A stretch of 64,000 bases of DNA from Monodelphis domestica (Eukaryota; Chordata; Mammalia; Didelphimorphia; Didelphidae): assembly GCF_027887165.1 (NCBI RefSeq), contig NC_077232.1, positions 17,235,755 through 17,299,754 on the forward strand, in the 5' to 3' direction. Positions within the stretch are counted from its first letter, which is position 1; each line of letters opens with the position of its first letter. Positions 24,673-38,489 of this stretch are shown here, in pieces. Made by a program: the position numbers and the translations under genes. The notes below the pieces were generated by a model. The model did no database searches. It worked only from the letters and a program-made list of their open reading frames with translations, and was not told the DNA's origin.

Positions 24673-27600
24673 ATTTTTATTTTAATTTTTAAGTCAATTT
24701 AAAACATTATTCCTTGGTTACAAGAATCACATTCTTTTCCTCACTTCCCTCTCCCCAACCTTCCCATAGCCAACATGCAATTCCACTGGGTTTTACATGT
24801 GTCCTTGATCAAAACCTATTTCTATATTGTTGATGTTTGCACTAGGATGTTCATTTAGTTTTATCCCCCATCATATCCCATTGAACCATATAATCAAGCA
24901 GTTTTTCTTCTGTGTTTTTACCCCCACAGTTTTTCATTTCAATGTGGATAGAATTCTTTCTCATAGACTTGTCTGAGTTGTTCAGGATCACAGCATTTCC
25001 CTTAATGGAGGAGTCCTTATATTCGATTGTACCACAGTGTAGCAGTCTCTGTGTACAATGTTCTTCTGGTTCTGCTCCTTTCTCTCTGCATCAATTCCTG
25101 GACATCATTCCAGTTCCCATGGAATTCTTCCAATTTATTATACCTTTCAGCACAATAGTATTCCATCACCAACATATATCCCAATTTGTTCAGCCATTCC
25201 CCAACTGGAGGGCATCCCCTCATTTCCCATTTTTTGGCCACCACAAAGAGCGCAGCTATGAATATTCTTGTACAAGTCTTTTTCCTTATTATCACTTTGG
25301 GGTACAATCCCAGCAGTGCTATGGCTGGATCAAAGGACAGACAGTCTTTAGTGCCCTTTGGACATAGTTCTAAATTGCCCTCCAGAATAGTTGGATCAAT
25401 TCACAACTCCCCCAGCAATGCATTAATGTCCCAACTTTGCCAGATCCCCTCCAGCATTCATTACTTTCCATTGCTGTCATGTTAGCCAATCTGCTAGGTG
25501 TGAGGTGATACTTCAGACTTGTTTTTATTTGCATTTATCTGATTTTAAGAGATTTGGAACACTTTTTTTCATGTGTTTATTAATATTTTTATTTCTTTGG
25601 CTGAGAACTGCCTATTCATGTCCCTTGCCTGTTTATAAATTGGAGAATGACTTGACTTTTTGTACAATTGATTTAGCTCTTTACAAATATGAGTAATTAG
25701 ACATTTGTCAGAGGTTTTTTTTTGTTTATTTGTTTCCCTATTTGTTATGAACATTGCTTCCCTATTTGTTTTGCTTCCCTTGTAATTTTGGTTGCATTGG
25801 TTTTGTTTGTACAAAAAATTTCAATTTGATGTAATCAAAATTATAGATTTTGCATTTTGTGATTTTTTTCTAGCTCTTGCTTGGTTTTAAAATCTTTCCT
25901 TTCCTAAAGTTCTGACATGTATACTATTCTGTGTTCACCTAATTTACTTATAGTTTCCTTCTTTATATTCAAGTCATTCACCCATTCTGAGTTTATCTTG
26001 GTGTAGGGTGTGAGGTGTTGATCCAAACCTAATCTCTCCCATACTGTCTTCCAATTATTCCCACAGTTTTTATCAGATAGTGGATTTTGTTCTTAAATCT
26101 GAGATATTTGGGCTTATCGTAGATTGTCTTGCTGAGGTCACTTACCCCAAGTCAATTCCACTGATCCTCCTTTCTTTCTCTTAGCCAGTACCAAATTGCT
26201 TTAATAACCACTGTTTTATAGTATAGTTTGAGGTCTGGGACTGCAAGGCCACCTTCCTTCACATTTTTTTTCACGATTTCCCTGGATATCCTTGATCTTT
26301 TGTTCTTCCAAATGGACTTTGTTATGTTTTTCCCTAATTCATTAAAAAAAGGTTTTTGGTAGTTCAAGGGGTATGGCACTAAATAAATAAATTAATTTGG
26401 ATAAGATTGTCATTTTTATTATGTTAGCTCATCCTACCCATGAGCAATAAATGTTTCTCCAATTGTTTAGATCTAGTTTTAATTGTGTGGAGAGTGATTT
26501 TTCTTAGGGAGTTCTTTGATGGCTTGTTCAATTTCTTTTTCTGATATAGGGTTATTTAGGTAGTCTATTTCTTCCTCTGTTAGTCTAAGCGATTTATATT
26601 TTTGTAAATATTTATCCATATCACCTAGATTGCCATATTTATTGCTATAAAATTGGGCAAAATAGTTTTTAGTGATTGCCTTAATTTCCTCTTCATTAGA
26701 GGTGAGGTCTCCCTTTTCATTTTGGATACTGTTAATTTTATTTTCTTCTTTCCTTTTTAAAATAAGATTGACCAGTACTTTGTCTGTTTTTTTCCCCAAA
26801 GTACTAGGTCCTGGACTTATTTATTAAATAGTTTTTTGACTTTCAATTTTAATAATTTCTCCTTTGATTTTCGGGATCTCTAATTTAGTCTTCATGTGAG
26901 GGTTTTTAAATTGTTCACTTTCTAGCTTTTTTTTTAAATTTGCATGCCCAATTCATTGACCTCTGCCCTCCCTAATTTGTTAATATATGAACTCAAGGAT
27001 ATAAATGTCCCCCTGATAACTGTTTTGGACTGCATTCCATAGATTTTGAAAAGATGTCTCATCATTGTCATTTTCTTCAATGAAATTATTATTTCTATGA
27101 TTTGTTCTTTAACTGATTTTGGAGAATCATATTGTTTAATTTCCAATTAATTTTTTTATTTTCCTCTCCATGTACCCTTACTAATCATGATTTTCATTGC
27201 ATTGTGATCTGAGAAGGTTGCATTTATTATTTATACCCTTTTCCACTTTTTTGCAGTGTTTTTATGTCCTAGTACATGGTCAATCTTTGTGAATGTACCA
27301 TGTGCTACTGAAAAGAAGGTCTATTCCTTTTTGTCCCTATTTAGTTTTCTCCACATCCATTTACTAACTCTAATTTTTCTAAGATTTAATTCACTTCTCA
27401 TCCCTATTTCTTATTTATTTTTTGGTTTGATTTATCTAGTTCTGATAGAGGAAGGTACAGGTCTCCCACTGGCATAGTTTTTCTATCTATTTCATCCTTG
27501 AGCTCCACTAGTTTCTCCTTTAGAAATTTGGATGCTATGCCATTTGGTGCATACATGTTGAGTACTGATATTTCCTCATTGTCTTTATTGCCTTTTATCA

Positions 27601-30600
27601 GGATGAAATTACCTTCCTTATCTCTTTTGACTAGATCTATTTTTTCTTTGGCTTTGTTAGATATCATGATTATGACTCCTGCCTTTTTTTATCAGTTGAT
27701 GCCCAATAGATTTTGTGCCATCCACTTACTTTTACCCTATTCATATCTACCTTTCTCATGTGTGTTTCTTGTAGACAACATATGGTAGGATTTTGGTTTC
27801 TGATCCACTCTGCTATTTGCTTCCGCTTTACAGGTGAGTTCATCCCATTCACATTCAAAATTATGATTACTACCTGTGTATTTCCCAACATTTTCACTTT
27901 CTCTCCATGTCCAGCTCTTTCCTCTTTCATTATTTCCTTCTACACCAGCATTCTGTTTTTAATCAGCCCCCCCCCCCAATCTCCACATTTATTTTACTTT
28001 CCTTTTCCCCCTCCTTCTTATTCCTCTCTTAATTTTCTTTTGGGTTCTTTTTAAGCTACCCCTCACACTCTCCCTCCTTGAATTACTTCCCTCCCCACCC
28101 TCCATTTCTACCCCCTCCCTTTTTATTCCCCCCTTTTCAAAATTCTATTAAATTTTTCTCCCTCTTTCCCTCTCCTCTTTTTTTAATTCTCCTCCCCACT
28201 CCCCGATTTAGTTTTCCCCTTTCAGGTTCCCTATAGGGTAAGATAGAGTTCAATACCCCAATGGATCTGGATGCTATTTCCTCTCAGAATTGATTCCACT
28301 GAGAATAAGGTTTGAGTATTACCTTTTAGCACTCTTTTCCTCTCCTTCTTATAGTTGTAGTCTTCCCCTCCCTTTCCCGTGTGCCTTTTTGTGTACTATA
28401 GGTTATCCTAATTTTCTTATTCCTTCAAGTTTCTCTTGATGCCATCCTCCTTACCCCCTTTCTTCTTCTTTTTTTATATATGATTTTAAACCACTTAGTA
28501 CCCCAATCTCTACCTATGGATAATTCTTCTAACTAGAATAATAATAAATACAATTTTTGACAGTTACAAATAATATTTTCCAAATAGGAATATAAATGAT
28601 TTAGCCTTACTTGAAGCCCTTAGAGAACAAAAAATAAGACCCTTTTCTTTCTTATTTACCTTTTCATGTTTTCTCTTGGTTTTTGGATTTTAATGTCAAA
28701 TTTTCTGTTTAGTTCTGGTCTTCTCTTTACAAATATTTGGAAGTCTTCTATTTTGTTGAATGCCCATACTTTCCCCTGGAAGTATGTAGTCAGTTTTGAT
28801 GGGTAGGTGCTCCTTGGTTGTAGACCTAATTTGCTTGCCTTTATAAATATTATATTCCAAGCCTTGCAGTTTTAAGCGTGGAGGCTGAGAGATCCTGTGT
28901 AATCCTGATTGGTGCTCCTTCATATCTGAATTGTTTCTTTCTGGCTTCTTGTAATTTTTTTCTCCTTAGATTGGAAGTTCTTGGATTTGGCAATTATTTT
29001 CCTGGGCATTGTCTTTTGAAGATTTAGTGTGGTGGGTTATCTATGGACTCTTTCAATGTCTATTTTGCCCTCTTGTTGCAGAACCTCAGGGCAGTTTTCT
29101 TGGATAATTTCTTGTAGTTTGGTGTCAAGGTTTCTGTTTTTTTTCCCCAGATTTTCAGATAGACCTATGATTCTCAAATTGTCTCTCCAACTTCTATTTT
29201 CAAGGCCAACAACCCTCTCAGTGAGATATTTTTGTGTTGCTTTCTAATCTGTCATTTTTGGGTTTGCTTTATTGATTCTTGCTGTCTTGTGAGATCATTG
29301 GCTTCTACTTGCCCAATTCTAGTTTTTAATGACTAGTTTTCAGCTAAGATCTTTTCATTTTCCTTTTTGGTTTGTTCTATCCTGCTTTTCATGGCTTCCA
29401 GCAGGTCATTTCTGGTCTTCAATTTGCTTATTATTACATTTTATTACTGGGCTTCAATTTCCAAATGGGAGATCCTGTCTTTTAAAATGTTATTTTCTTT
29501 TTGGACTGTTTCCCACTTTTCTTGCTACATCTCTTCCATTTTCCTGACAATTTCAAGTCTTCAAGAACTTGTGACCAATTTCCATTTTTTTCAAAGGTTT
29601 GGGTGTTTTTAATTCTTGGTCATCTTCTGCTGACTTTTCTTTAGTTTGGGTTTTTTATGTATAAAAATTATCAAGGGTCAACATTTTCTTCTTGGTTTTT
29701 TGTTTGTTTGTTTGTTTTTTGGTATTTGTGAATTTTAGTTCCTGAGAGTTGATGGCCATTGCCTTGTTCCTTCCTGGTCAGATGTCTAAGTGAGGAATGT
29801 GGGTGATTTGTATTGGGCCCTGGAGAGATTTTTGCCCTGAGGATATTTTCCCCTAGTCATCAGCAGTGTCCAGCTGCTCTTAATGGCAGGTCCAGCCCCT
29901 AAGAACTTAAAGATTGCCTTGCAGAGGTCTGGGTATGGAGTGTATGTGAGTCTCTGTATTGAGCACTGGAGAGGTTTTTGCCTAGAGGCCATTTTCTGGT
30001 CTCTGTGGGGTTTTGCTTTGAACCTCCCCTCTCTGCCCAAGCTCTGTGCCCTATCTCTACATTTCCTCTGCCTCCTGGGGTCCCTAGTCTTGCTGTTCTT
30101 ACATGCAGATCCAATCCCTAAGAACTTAGAGATTGCCTGGAAGAGGTCTGGGTGTAGAGTGTAGGGAGGACTCTGTATTGAGCACTGGAGAGGTTTTAGC
30201 TTGAGGATTTTTTACAGTTCTCTGTGGCATTTTTGCTGTGAGCCACCCTCTCTCCCCAATCTCTGCTTCCCCCTGTCTCCATGTTTCCTCAGCCTCCCAG
30301 TGTTCTGAGTCATTTCTCTTAGGGGTAAATCTGTGTTGAACTCTGCCAGCCTCCCTCCTAGAACATAGAAGTGTGTCCCATGCTCGCTTGGACTCTGGAA
30401 AGGTAGGTGAAGTGGGGGAGGGGTGGTGAACTCGCCCCTAGGTTGGGGGACATTACACCCCTTTTAGCTTTTAGCCCTAACTTTGCTTACCTTCTGTGCT
30501 GAGTCCTATTGTGAAAATCTTTCGCTTGTTTGATTTTAGTTTTGTCTATTTGAGGCACTCTGTCTCCATCAGTGGAGAGGAAAAGAGCTGTGGTTCTACT

Positions 30601-30624
30601 CAGTAGCCATCTTGATCCAGAAGA
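24673..30624 (-). mobile_element. L1 LINE, nearly full length but internally deleted
   Basis: Antisense L1 with its 3' end (T-run) at 24673 and 5' end near 30624. On the minus strand: 5' UTR starting near a YY1-like caagatggcta (about 30605-30615); a G/C-richer 5' UTR to about 29750; ORF1 region (about 29700-28650) with RDNLRIIGLSENL text near 29165 and a C-terminal part at 28923-28696; ORF2 endonuclease at 27930-27670 (ILNVNGMNSPVKRKQIAEW, ICCLQETH); later ORF2 pieces; and the C-terminus at 26379-25017. The RT core, including FADD, is missing around 26480. Many stops. It forms the boundary between units D and B. Confidence 0.9.
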
Positions 30625-31444
30625 AGGGCTCTAGCTTTTTGGCAGGGTTCTTAGCAGATCCTTCAACTTGAGTTCAGTCTACCCTTGGCCATCCAAACCA
30701 TCACTTCATTTAGATCTTAAGGAGATAGTGCTAGGATGCCACTGGAAGATGTCAATTCTAGGATCTTTGAGACTCAGCTATGATAGATACCAAGCTGAAG
30801 TCCCTGAAGGGCTTTGATCCTTCATACCATTAAGTTTGCAGGTATTCAGCTGGATTGTCCCCTCATCTCAACTGCCAAATATTTGAATTTCATGGGCACA
30901 AATTGTCTAAATGATCATAGAAAACTTGCAGGACATGCCCAAATTTCTTTTTCTTATCCGAACATGATTTTTATACATTGGTCATTTTTGTACATTGAAG
31001 GCTTTACCTACACTTATTCTAAAGCTATTCATTTTTCATACATGTATTATCACTTGTAAAATATATAAATGTAAATTTCTGTGACATATTTGTACTTGAG
31101 TTAGATCCTGAGTTACTGTAGCTTTAAAAAAATTCTTTCATGCATTCAATATTAGAGATCTATCTAAGTTCCTTGAAGATGCTAGATCAATATTAAGGCT
31201 ATCCTATAGATCCTCATCATCATCTCCTTTAATAGTCCAAATAAAAGTCTTCACTAAAGTATTTGAATATACTTTTCACAGAAAACTCATAATTGGCAGG
31301 TAAGAGTATTTTTAAGAAGAAGTTTGGGGTAGAGCATGAGAGATTTTCCTGAGTCTCAGGATGATCTGGATTCAAATTCTGCCTATGACATACTAACTTC
31401 ATGATCATTGAACTTTTTCTTAAGCTCTCAGTGCCCTTAGGCAA

Positions 31445-31606
31445 CGGTTTAAGACCATCAGCTATAAATAAGTTTCCATCTACATCAGTGAAGGGAGTTT
31501 CAACACGAGGACTTCCTTTTACTATTTAAATCACAGGAATGTACCCCCCATATTTATTATAAGATTTATTAACTAATTATAAGAAAGAAAACAGGAAGCA
31601 TAATTA
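31445..31606. other. OR copy B 3' flank
   Basis: Inverted counterpart of the OR 3' tail. It contains taaatcacaggaatgtac and an AT-rich stretch aligning with the region after the stops in A and C. Confidence 0.5.
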
Positions 31607-32539
31607 TTAGGGAAATTTTATCCTTTTCATGAACCTCTTCAGCGCATCTTTGATTTCTTTATTCCTGAGGCTATAGATCAGGGGGTTCAGCACAGGGATG
31701 AGGATGGCATAGAAGACAGACAACACCTTGTCCAGGTGTTTTGAATGTGCAGAGCTGGGACGCAGGTACACAGAAAGAGCAGTCCCAAAGAAGAGAATAA
31801 CAGCAGTCAGGTGGGAGGCACAGGTGTTGAAGGCTTTTGCCCTTCCCTTGGCTGAGGGCATTTTTAGGATAGTGACTGTGATATACACATAGGTCATTAT
31901 GATAAAAAGGAATGAGAACAGTGGAATGCAAAGTGCTACCACAAACACCATGAGTTGATTGATGAAAGGGTTAGAACAGGACAGGGCTATGATCTGAGGT
32001 ATATCACAGAAAAAGTGATTAATTATTTTTGGGCCACAAAAATGGAGACGAAAGCCAGATGTTGTTTGGACAAAGCTACCAAGGCCCCCAGCCACATAGG
32101 CCCCAGCCACCAACTTTCCACAGATTGGCAGATGCATGATGGTAGAATACCTCAGTGGACTATAGATGGCCACATAACGGTCATATGCCATGATCGCCAA
32201 GAGACAACATTCAGTCAGCCCCATCCAAGCCATAAAGAAATACTGAGTAGCACAGGCCAAAAAGGAAATTGTTTTTTCTGTCAGGAAGAAGTCAGAAAGC
32301 ATTCTTGGGGAAATAGAGGAAGAATAACAGATGTCTATGAAGGACAGAAAACTAAGAAAGAAGTACATGGGGGAGTGAAGATGGGAATCAGTCCTGATGA
32401 GGATAATGAGGCCCAAGTTCCAAGTCAAAGTCATGATGTAGATTCCCAGGAATGGAACAAAGATAATAACCTGCATCTCTGGTTGGTCTGAGATTCCTTG
32501 GAGGGTGAATATAGTTACAGAAGTTTCATTTCTTCCCAT
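31607..32539 (-). CDS. Olfactory receptor, class II, OR5A/OR5AN-like (copy B, intact)
   Basis: This is the inverted paralogue of the gene at 12352, 310 residues and intact. The reading frame runs two codons further upstream, but the codon there is TTG, so the start is the ATG at 32539 (MGRNETSV). All OR landmarks are present: NET sequon near the N-terminus, [25 protein letters not shown] and [12 protein letters not shown]. It is the most diverged of the three copies. Changes fall in the TM1, TM3, TM4 and extracellular-loop regions, for example MAWMGLTE where copy A has VAWMALAE, and TSGFRLHFC where copy A has TAGFHIHFC. These areas often contribute to the odorant pocket, so a different ligand range is possible, which is inference. 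The upstream acceptor is conserved. Confidence 0.94.
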   Translation of the reverse strand: MGRNETSVTIFTLQGISDQPEMQVIIFVPFLGIYIMTLTWNLGLIILIRTDSHLHSPMYFFLSFLSFIDICYSSSISPRMLSDFFLTEKTISFLACATQYFFMAWMGLTECCLLAIMAYDRYVAIYSPLRYSTIMHLPICGKLVAGAYVAGGLGSFVQTTSGFRLHFCGPKIINHFFCDIPQIIALSCSNPFINQLMVFVVALCIPLFSFLFIIMTYVYITVTILKMPSAKGRAKAFNTCASHLTAVILFFGTALSVYLRPSSAHSKHLDKVLSVFYAILIPVLNPLIYSLRNKEIKDALKRFMKRIKFP

Positions 32540-32549
32540 ATTCAATGTT

Positions 32550-32570
32550 CTGTTGAGAAAAAAATGAGTT
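32550..32570 (-). promoter_or_regulatory. 3' splice acceptor upstream of OR copy B
   Basis: On the minus strand a T-rich tract ends in ctcaacag (AG at 32551-32550), 10 bases before the ATG at 32539. It aligns with the acceptors of copies A and C. Confidence 0.68.
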
Positions 32571-35500
32571 AAGATAAGTTTTATAACTAACTCTTTATTC
32601 TAAAACCTTCAGTGGCTCCTTCTCATCTCAACTGAAATACAAAATACTCAGCCTGACATTTAAATCCCTCCACAATCAAGACTTCCTCTAGCTTTTCACA
32701 TCATTTATATTATTTCTTTTCTTTCTCTCTTGCATGTAAATTGACATTTGTACTATTTCTACTTACATGATAGGGATGTATGCTGCCATGCCTTTGAAAA
32801 CACTTCTGCATATTAGAATCTCCATCTTCCTTCAAGCCTGCACAATGTCTTTTTCATATTCATCCTACCCTTTCTCCCTTGTGTCCTAATCCTACCATTG
32901 ATCTTGCTTTGTCAAGTCTGACCATGTATTACGCCCACAATACATTACCTTTCCTACTATTCACATACAACTGAATGAGGCAGGCAAAAAAGATGAAACC
33001 ATGATGATTGGGTCCACCATAAATTGATGTTGCATTATATTAATTGTGTCTTCATTGTGGCCCCCAAAATAAGCTCACCAGGGCCCTCATCATAGAAGCG
33101 TTCCCAAACTTTTTTTTCCTTCTCAAATCTTCCATGACTCCTCTCTCCCTCATTTCATCACCTGAAAAACTTGGATCACATTTCATTGAAAAACAATGAG
33201 GTTATTTATCAAGAGTTCCTTCTTCTCTCGTCCTCCTTATCCTTTGATATTACACAGATATGTTACCATACTTTCTCCCATTTCCATGGCTCACAGAATG
33301 AGACAGCCATTTTCCTTGCCAAGGCAATCCCCTCAAAATGCATAAGTTCCTTTCCATTTTCTCCAGCAGATGGTCTCTTCTATCATTTCCACTCTCCATA
33401 ATCTTTCATGTCTTCCTATATCCTGATTTTTATCCCCTACTTCCTATAAACATGCTTAGATCTTCCTTTTCCTAAAAAAAAACTCACTACTGATCTATCC
33501 ATCTTATATCATCTTCCTTTTATGGCAAAATTTCTTGGAAAGACTTTCTACAATCTGTCTCCACTTCCTTTCTTCTCATGTTATGTCTCTGTAATTTTGC
33601 TTCTGATCTCAGCATTCAACTGAATCTGCTCTTCCCAATTTACCAATGACACCCCTCCATGACACACAGATACTCCAATTTATTATCCAACATTCATTTC
33701 TTTCTAAATTTTGAATTCTATATTCTCACTAAGCCTCTCAACATCCCTCATCCACCGAGAAGGCAAATACAATATAACTTTCACATACAGACTCATCCCA
33801 AACATATTTCCCTATTAGCAATATCAGCATAAAATGGAAAAATGGGAGAAAATTATACTTTAATTAGCAAAGTTTATTAATGCTCTCTCAAGGTGGATGG
33901 CATTTTTTCACCATGAGTTCTTTGGAATATTCTCAACTTTCTATTGATCAGAGTAGCCAATTCATTCACAGATAATCATCATACAAAGTTGCTGATAGTA
34001 TACACAATGATCTCCTAGTTCCTCTCATTTCAGTTTGCATCAGATTACATAGGTCTTATGATGTTTGTTTGTTTTCACTGTCATCCTTTATCATGACCTA
34101 ATGCTCTTTTCTAAATCCTTATCCTTCTTGTGCTCTCTGCAACCTGTGGTGCTGTCAACTACCTACTTCTTGAAACTCTCTACTCTAATTTTTTGTGATA
34201 CTGTTCTTGCCTTAGTAATCTTCACATTTTTCTCAATGATCCTTCTTGATATCCTTTGTTGAATATTCATTCAGGTAATGTCCTTTAACCAGGAGTTTCC
34301 CATAAGGCACTGTCATGGGACTTCTCATCTGCAACTGTTCTCTTTCATTTGATGAGATCATCTGGTCTCATTCATTTAGTTACCATCTCTATGCAGATAA
34401 TTCTCAGCTCTATCAAGCCCTAACCTCTTTTATGACCTCTAATATCATATTTCCAAGTGTCTACTAGACAATTCAAATAGGATATCCTGTAGATACCTTA
34501 AATTCAATAATATCCAAAATCAAACCCATTTTTTTCTCAAAACCCTCCATTCTACTTAACTTTCCTTTTCTTCAGAGCATTCTGCCTTAACCCAAACATC
34601 ACCAAGATGGCATCCTCAATTCATCAGTTTTTATCACCCCCCCAATAAGTTATCAAGCCTTGTCATTTCTAAGTTCATAACATCTTTCATATACACCCCT
34701 TTCTCTCCTATTGCATTGCCACCACTCTAATCCAGGCCCTTATCATCTCATCCCTCTTCTGTTCAACATCATGATGGTGGTTTTCCCAGTCCCAAATCTC
34801 TTCCTACTCTAGTTCATCCTCTTCTAAGTTGTCAAATTGATTTTCCCTAGGTGTAGATTTGATCATGTCAATCACCTAGTAAACAAATTCTAATACATCT
34901 CCAGAATCATAAATAAGATCCTTGGCCTTTTAAACATCATCATGATCTGACTGCTTCCTGCTTCTCCAAAATTGTAACCACTTCCATCCTTCCATTAATG
35001 CTCTTATCTAGTGACATCAGCCTTCTTGTTATTCCTGACATGATGTTTTCTATTTCTCTGCACTGTTCATTTTCATTGACTGTGCCCTATCACTGGAGTT
35101 CTCTCCCTCTTCATCTCTGCTTTCTGACTTTCAACTAATACTCCACCCTTTTCAAGAAGCCTCTATCAATAATACTAATGCTTTCCCTTTGTGACTATCT
35201 CAAAAATTGCCTATAATATTTCTTGTTTTTATTTAGTTGTTTGAATATTTTTCCCAATTAGATTGTGATTTCCATGAAAGAAGGAACCACATTTTACATT
35301 TCTTTCTATAGAATGCTTAGCACATAGCAGACAAATTCACTTGACCTATAAGTAGGACTTCTCACCTTTTTGATCGTAAAGATATGACTAGAAAGTGTTC
35401 TTATAAATAATATTTAATATGTCAATATTAACAAAGTTGTGGTTTGCTTTAGAAACAGAAATATTTTTATGGAAATGGAAAGTAAACTACTCAGAATTTT

Positions 35501-36134
35501 TATTATTTCCCTGAATGCCTAACCACTACTCTGTTTTGTTTTTAATTGTTGAATCACCTGAAATTTTACTTAAACATGAGTTGATTAATTACATTTACTT
35601 GTAGATTTTGAAAAAAAATTTTTCTAGGAAAATCTTGATGAATATTGGAAACAAAGAACATTTTATTCATGAAATTACATTATTATTATTTAACATTGTT
35701 AAGTTATTACATTATCATATCATTAATAAGACATTAATAAGACATGATTTGATGAGAATACTCCCTTTCCTTGCTTAGAAGTATAGAATTGAATGCTGGA
35801 AGGGAATTAAGAGGTAGTCTTTTCTAACCCACTATTATAAATATATAAACTATTAACTATGAAGTTAATAAAACCTAAGCTTAGAATGGATAAACTGTCC
35901 AAAGTCATGAGACTATAAATTTGTACATGAAAAAATCTTAGAGGCATTCTGATCGAAATCCCTAATTTTTATGATGAGAAAATTAAGGTTAGAAAATTTA
36001 AATGACATATCCAAAATCTCAAAAAAGGAGCTCTGGGCTATAATTCCAACCATATGCTTAATTCATTTAAAAACCTTGGAAAAGTTCTTTGCTTTTTCTG
36101 GGATTCAGTTACATGAATTTAAAGTGAGAAAGGA
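32571..36134. other. Unit B upstream region and old repeats, no other gene
   Basis: Inverted counterpart of the sequence before the OR gene. It holds the OR upstream region (32571-33740), an old L1 3' fragment (about 33745-34060, minus), the ancient repeat tract missing in part from A (about 34070-35300) and AT-rich DNA. The frames seen here are short and unsupported. Confidence 0.5.
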
Positions 36135-36890
36135 GTCCAACCATTATGGAGAAAAATTTTGAATTATGCTTAAAAGTCTATCAAACTGTCCATATCCTTT
36201 TACCTGGCAATATCAACACAAGTTCTATATTCCAAAGGTATTAAAGAAAATGGGAAATGGTCCATATGCATGAAAATATTTACAGTAGCTCTTCTTGTGG
36301 TGACAAAGAATTGGAATCTAAACGGTGCATTTAATCATTGAATGTTTGAACAAATTATGATATATGATTTTGATAGAATATAATTGTGCTAGAAGTAATG
36401 ATAATTAAAAAAATACATGATGAGAACTATAGGAAGTGATGTGAAGTGGCGTGAGAAGAGCTAAGAGTTCACTGTGCAAAGTAACAGCAATGTTGTGAGG
36501 ATGAACAATTTGGCTACTCTTATCAATTACAATGATCCAAAACAATTCCAAAAGGCTCATGACAGAAAATGCTACCTACCTCCAGAAAAAGTGATGATGA
36601 ACTCAGAGAGGAAACCAAAAAATAATTTCTCTTAGTTTTCTTGTTCTTTTGGAATATGGCTAATATATGTGTTTCCCATAATTTCACATGTAAAATTGAT
36701 ATCAGATGGCTTTCCTTCTCAGTAGTTATGGAGGATGTTGGATAGGAGGGAAAGAACATCAAAATAAAAACGGAAAAATAAAAGGAATGTTGAAAATAAG
36801 ATTAATAAAATTATGTGAAAGGGAATGATGCAAATGTAACCTGGAGAGTTGGAAACATTTTTTATCATTTTATATTAAAGTAATTTTCAA
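36135..36890 (+). mobile_element. Old L1 3' end (unit B)
   Basis: Inverted counterpart of the antisense L1 tails at 8705 and 55625, here reading in sense orientation: caaagaattggaatctaaac, tgaacaaattatgatatatg, and onward to the 3' UTR. Confidence 0.75.
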
Positions 36891-36904
36891 AATGAAATGA
36901 GAAG

Positions 36905-37170
36905 GGGTGATGATGGTTGTGGTGGTGGTGATAATGGCTTGCATTCATGTAGCACTTTAAGATTTGGAAAGGACTTTACAAATAGAACTTATTTGATACT
37001 CCTAAAAATCCTAAGTTAAAAAAGTATACATATTTTGAGTTAAGGAAACTGAGGCAGATAGAAATAAGTGACTTACTCACAGTCACATGTTGGGTATCTG
37101 TGGCAAAATTGGGACTCAAGTTTTTCCTGACTCCAGGTCTAGCAATCTCTCTACTAGGACAACTATGTGG
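36905..37170 (-). mobile_element. MIR/THER-type CORE-SINE (unit B)
   Basis: Inverted counterpart of the SINE at 8436. The plus strand shows aaggaaactgaggcagata and gtcacatgttgggtatctg, the reverse complement of the MIR body. Confidence 0.75.
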
Positions 37171-38489
37171 CTAATATTAACACAAAATATAGAAGATGAT
37201 GGATGAATAAGAGCTTTGTCATCAGTGGATATAAGTAACTTTCTCTATGGATATTCTACTATGTTATTTCATTGAGATCCTAAGGGGACTTTCCAAGCCT
37301 GTGCTAGAAAAGAGAAATAGATAGAGACACAGAAACAGACAGAGTATGAGACAGAGATTCATAGAAATAGAGATAGAGAAAGTGCTCTGGCTGAGCCTTT
37401 GGAGATTGAAAATGTTCAAGACTGGGCTGAATGATGGAGTATCTGTTCCTGGAAATCCAGTCTGCCATAGTGGTCAGTCTCATCACCACAAGAACACTGA
37501 AGCCTAGACAGGTTTGGTGCTTCGTCTATTCAAAAGTGATGGAGCCACTAGCTGAACCATGGTTCTTTAACTCTCACTTTCATGGCACTTTCCATGGCCA
37601 ATGTCATGAATTTTACTTTTTTAAATAAGTTTTCAGCAAGATGGTTTCCTTTAGTACAGAGATACCTTAATTGGCAGTAGAAGTTAAATTACCCAAATGG
37701 ATGAAATCACAAATGCTAAATATGTTGAAACAATGAGAATAGTGTTAAGGAATAGATTACAGCATAAAAATTCAGATTATCCTGGGATCACTGGAAAAGT
37801 ACATTCAATTTGGCATTTTTCAGCTATTATTCTGGGTTTTCTGCATTTCTAATCATATTTTATTTTCAGAAAAATTAGTCCTTTATCCCAGGCCTCTGAA
37901 GCTTTTAGCTTTCCCATTTTGAGAAGGAACATATTGTAATTTATCCTTTCTTTGTTCTCTCACCACCTCTTTGACCTATGCAAAGAAGCTCTCATCATAA
38001 AAAAGGTAAAGAGATAAAAGAAGAGAGGAAGAGTTCCCCCTTTTATTTTTTTCTTCCACATATGGAGGCTATCAGCATTATTTAATTGATGCTTCTTGAG
38101 AATCTATTTTTGTGTCTCCCATTTGAGATAATTGTGGACAATGCTAGAAGTTTCCAAGGACTTGGAAGTGGAAAAAGATGAGAGTCATCATGGAATATGA
38201 GACACGGGCTTGGTTCTGATTTCAAGAAGAACTGGGATCAAGTTCAGCCTCCAAAAATATACTGATTTTGTGGCCATAGGCAAATCATTCAAACACTCAG
38301 TACAGAAGTTCACTAAGATACTAAGTAACAGAGAGGGTACCAATTTGCATAAGCAAAGGATATTTCCACTTTAGAAGTTCCCCATCCTGATAATCTTACA
38401 TATTAAAACTACTTAAATAAATTCAGTGAATACGTATTGGAATATGAAGATCTGTGTGCTCAGGAAAAAGGAGAAGAGTACACTGGGGA

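Noticed and set aside
29786-30164. Overlapping frames on both strands near 30 kb
   Set aside because: They fall in the L1 5' UTR and are GC-richer chance frames.
31955-32491. 178-codon plus-strand frame opposite OR copy B
   Set aside because: Antisense shadow of the OR coding sequence; the residues make no sense as a protein.
31607-32545. Longer N-terminus (MNM) for OR copy B
   Set aside because: The codon at 32545 is TTG, not ATG. The first true ATG is 32539, matching the start kept in all three copies.
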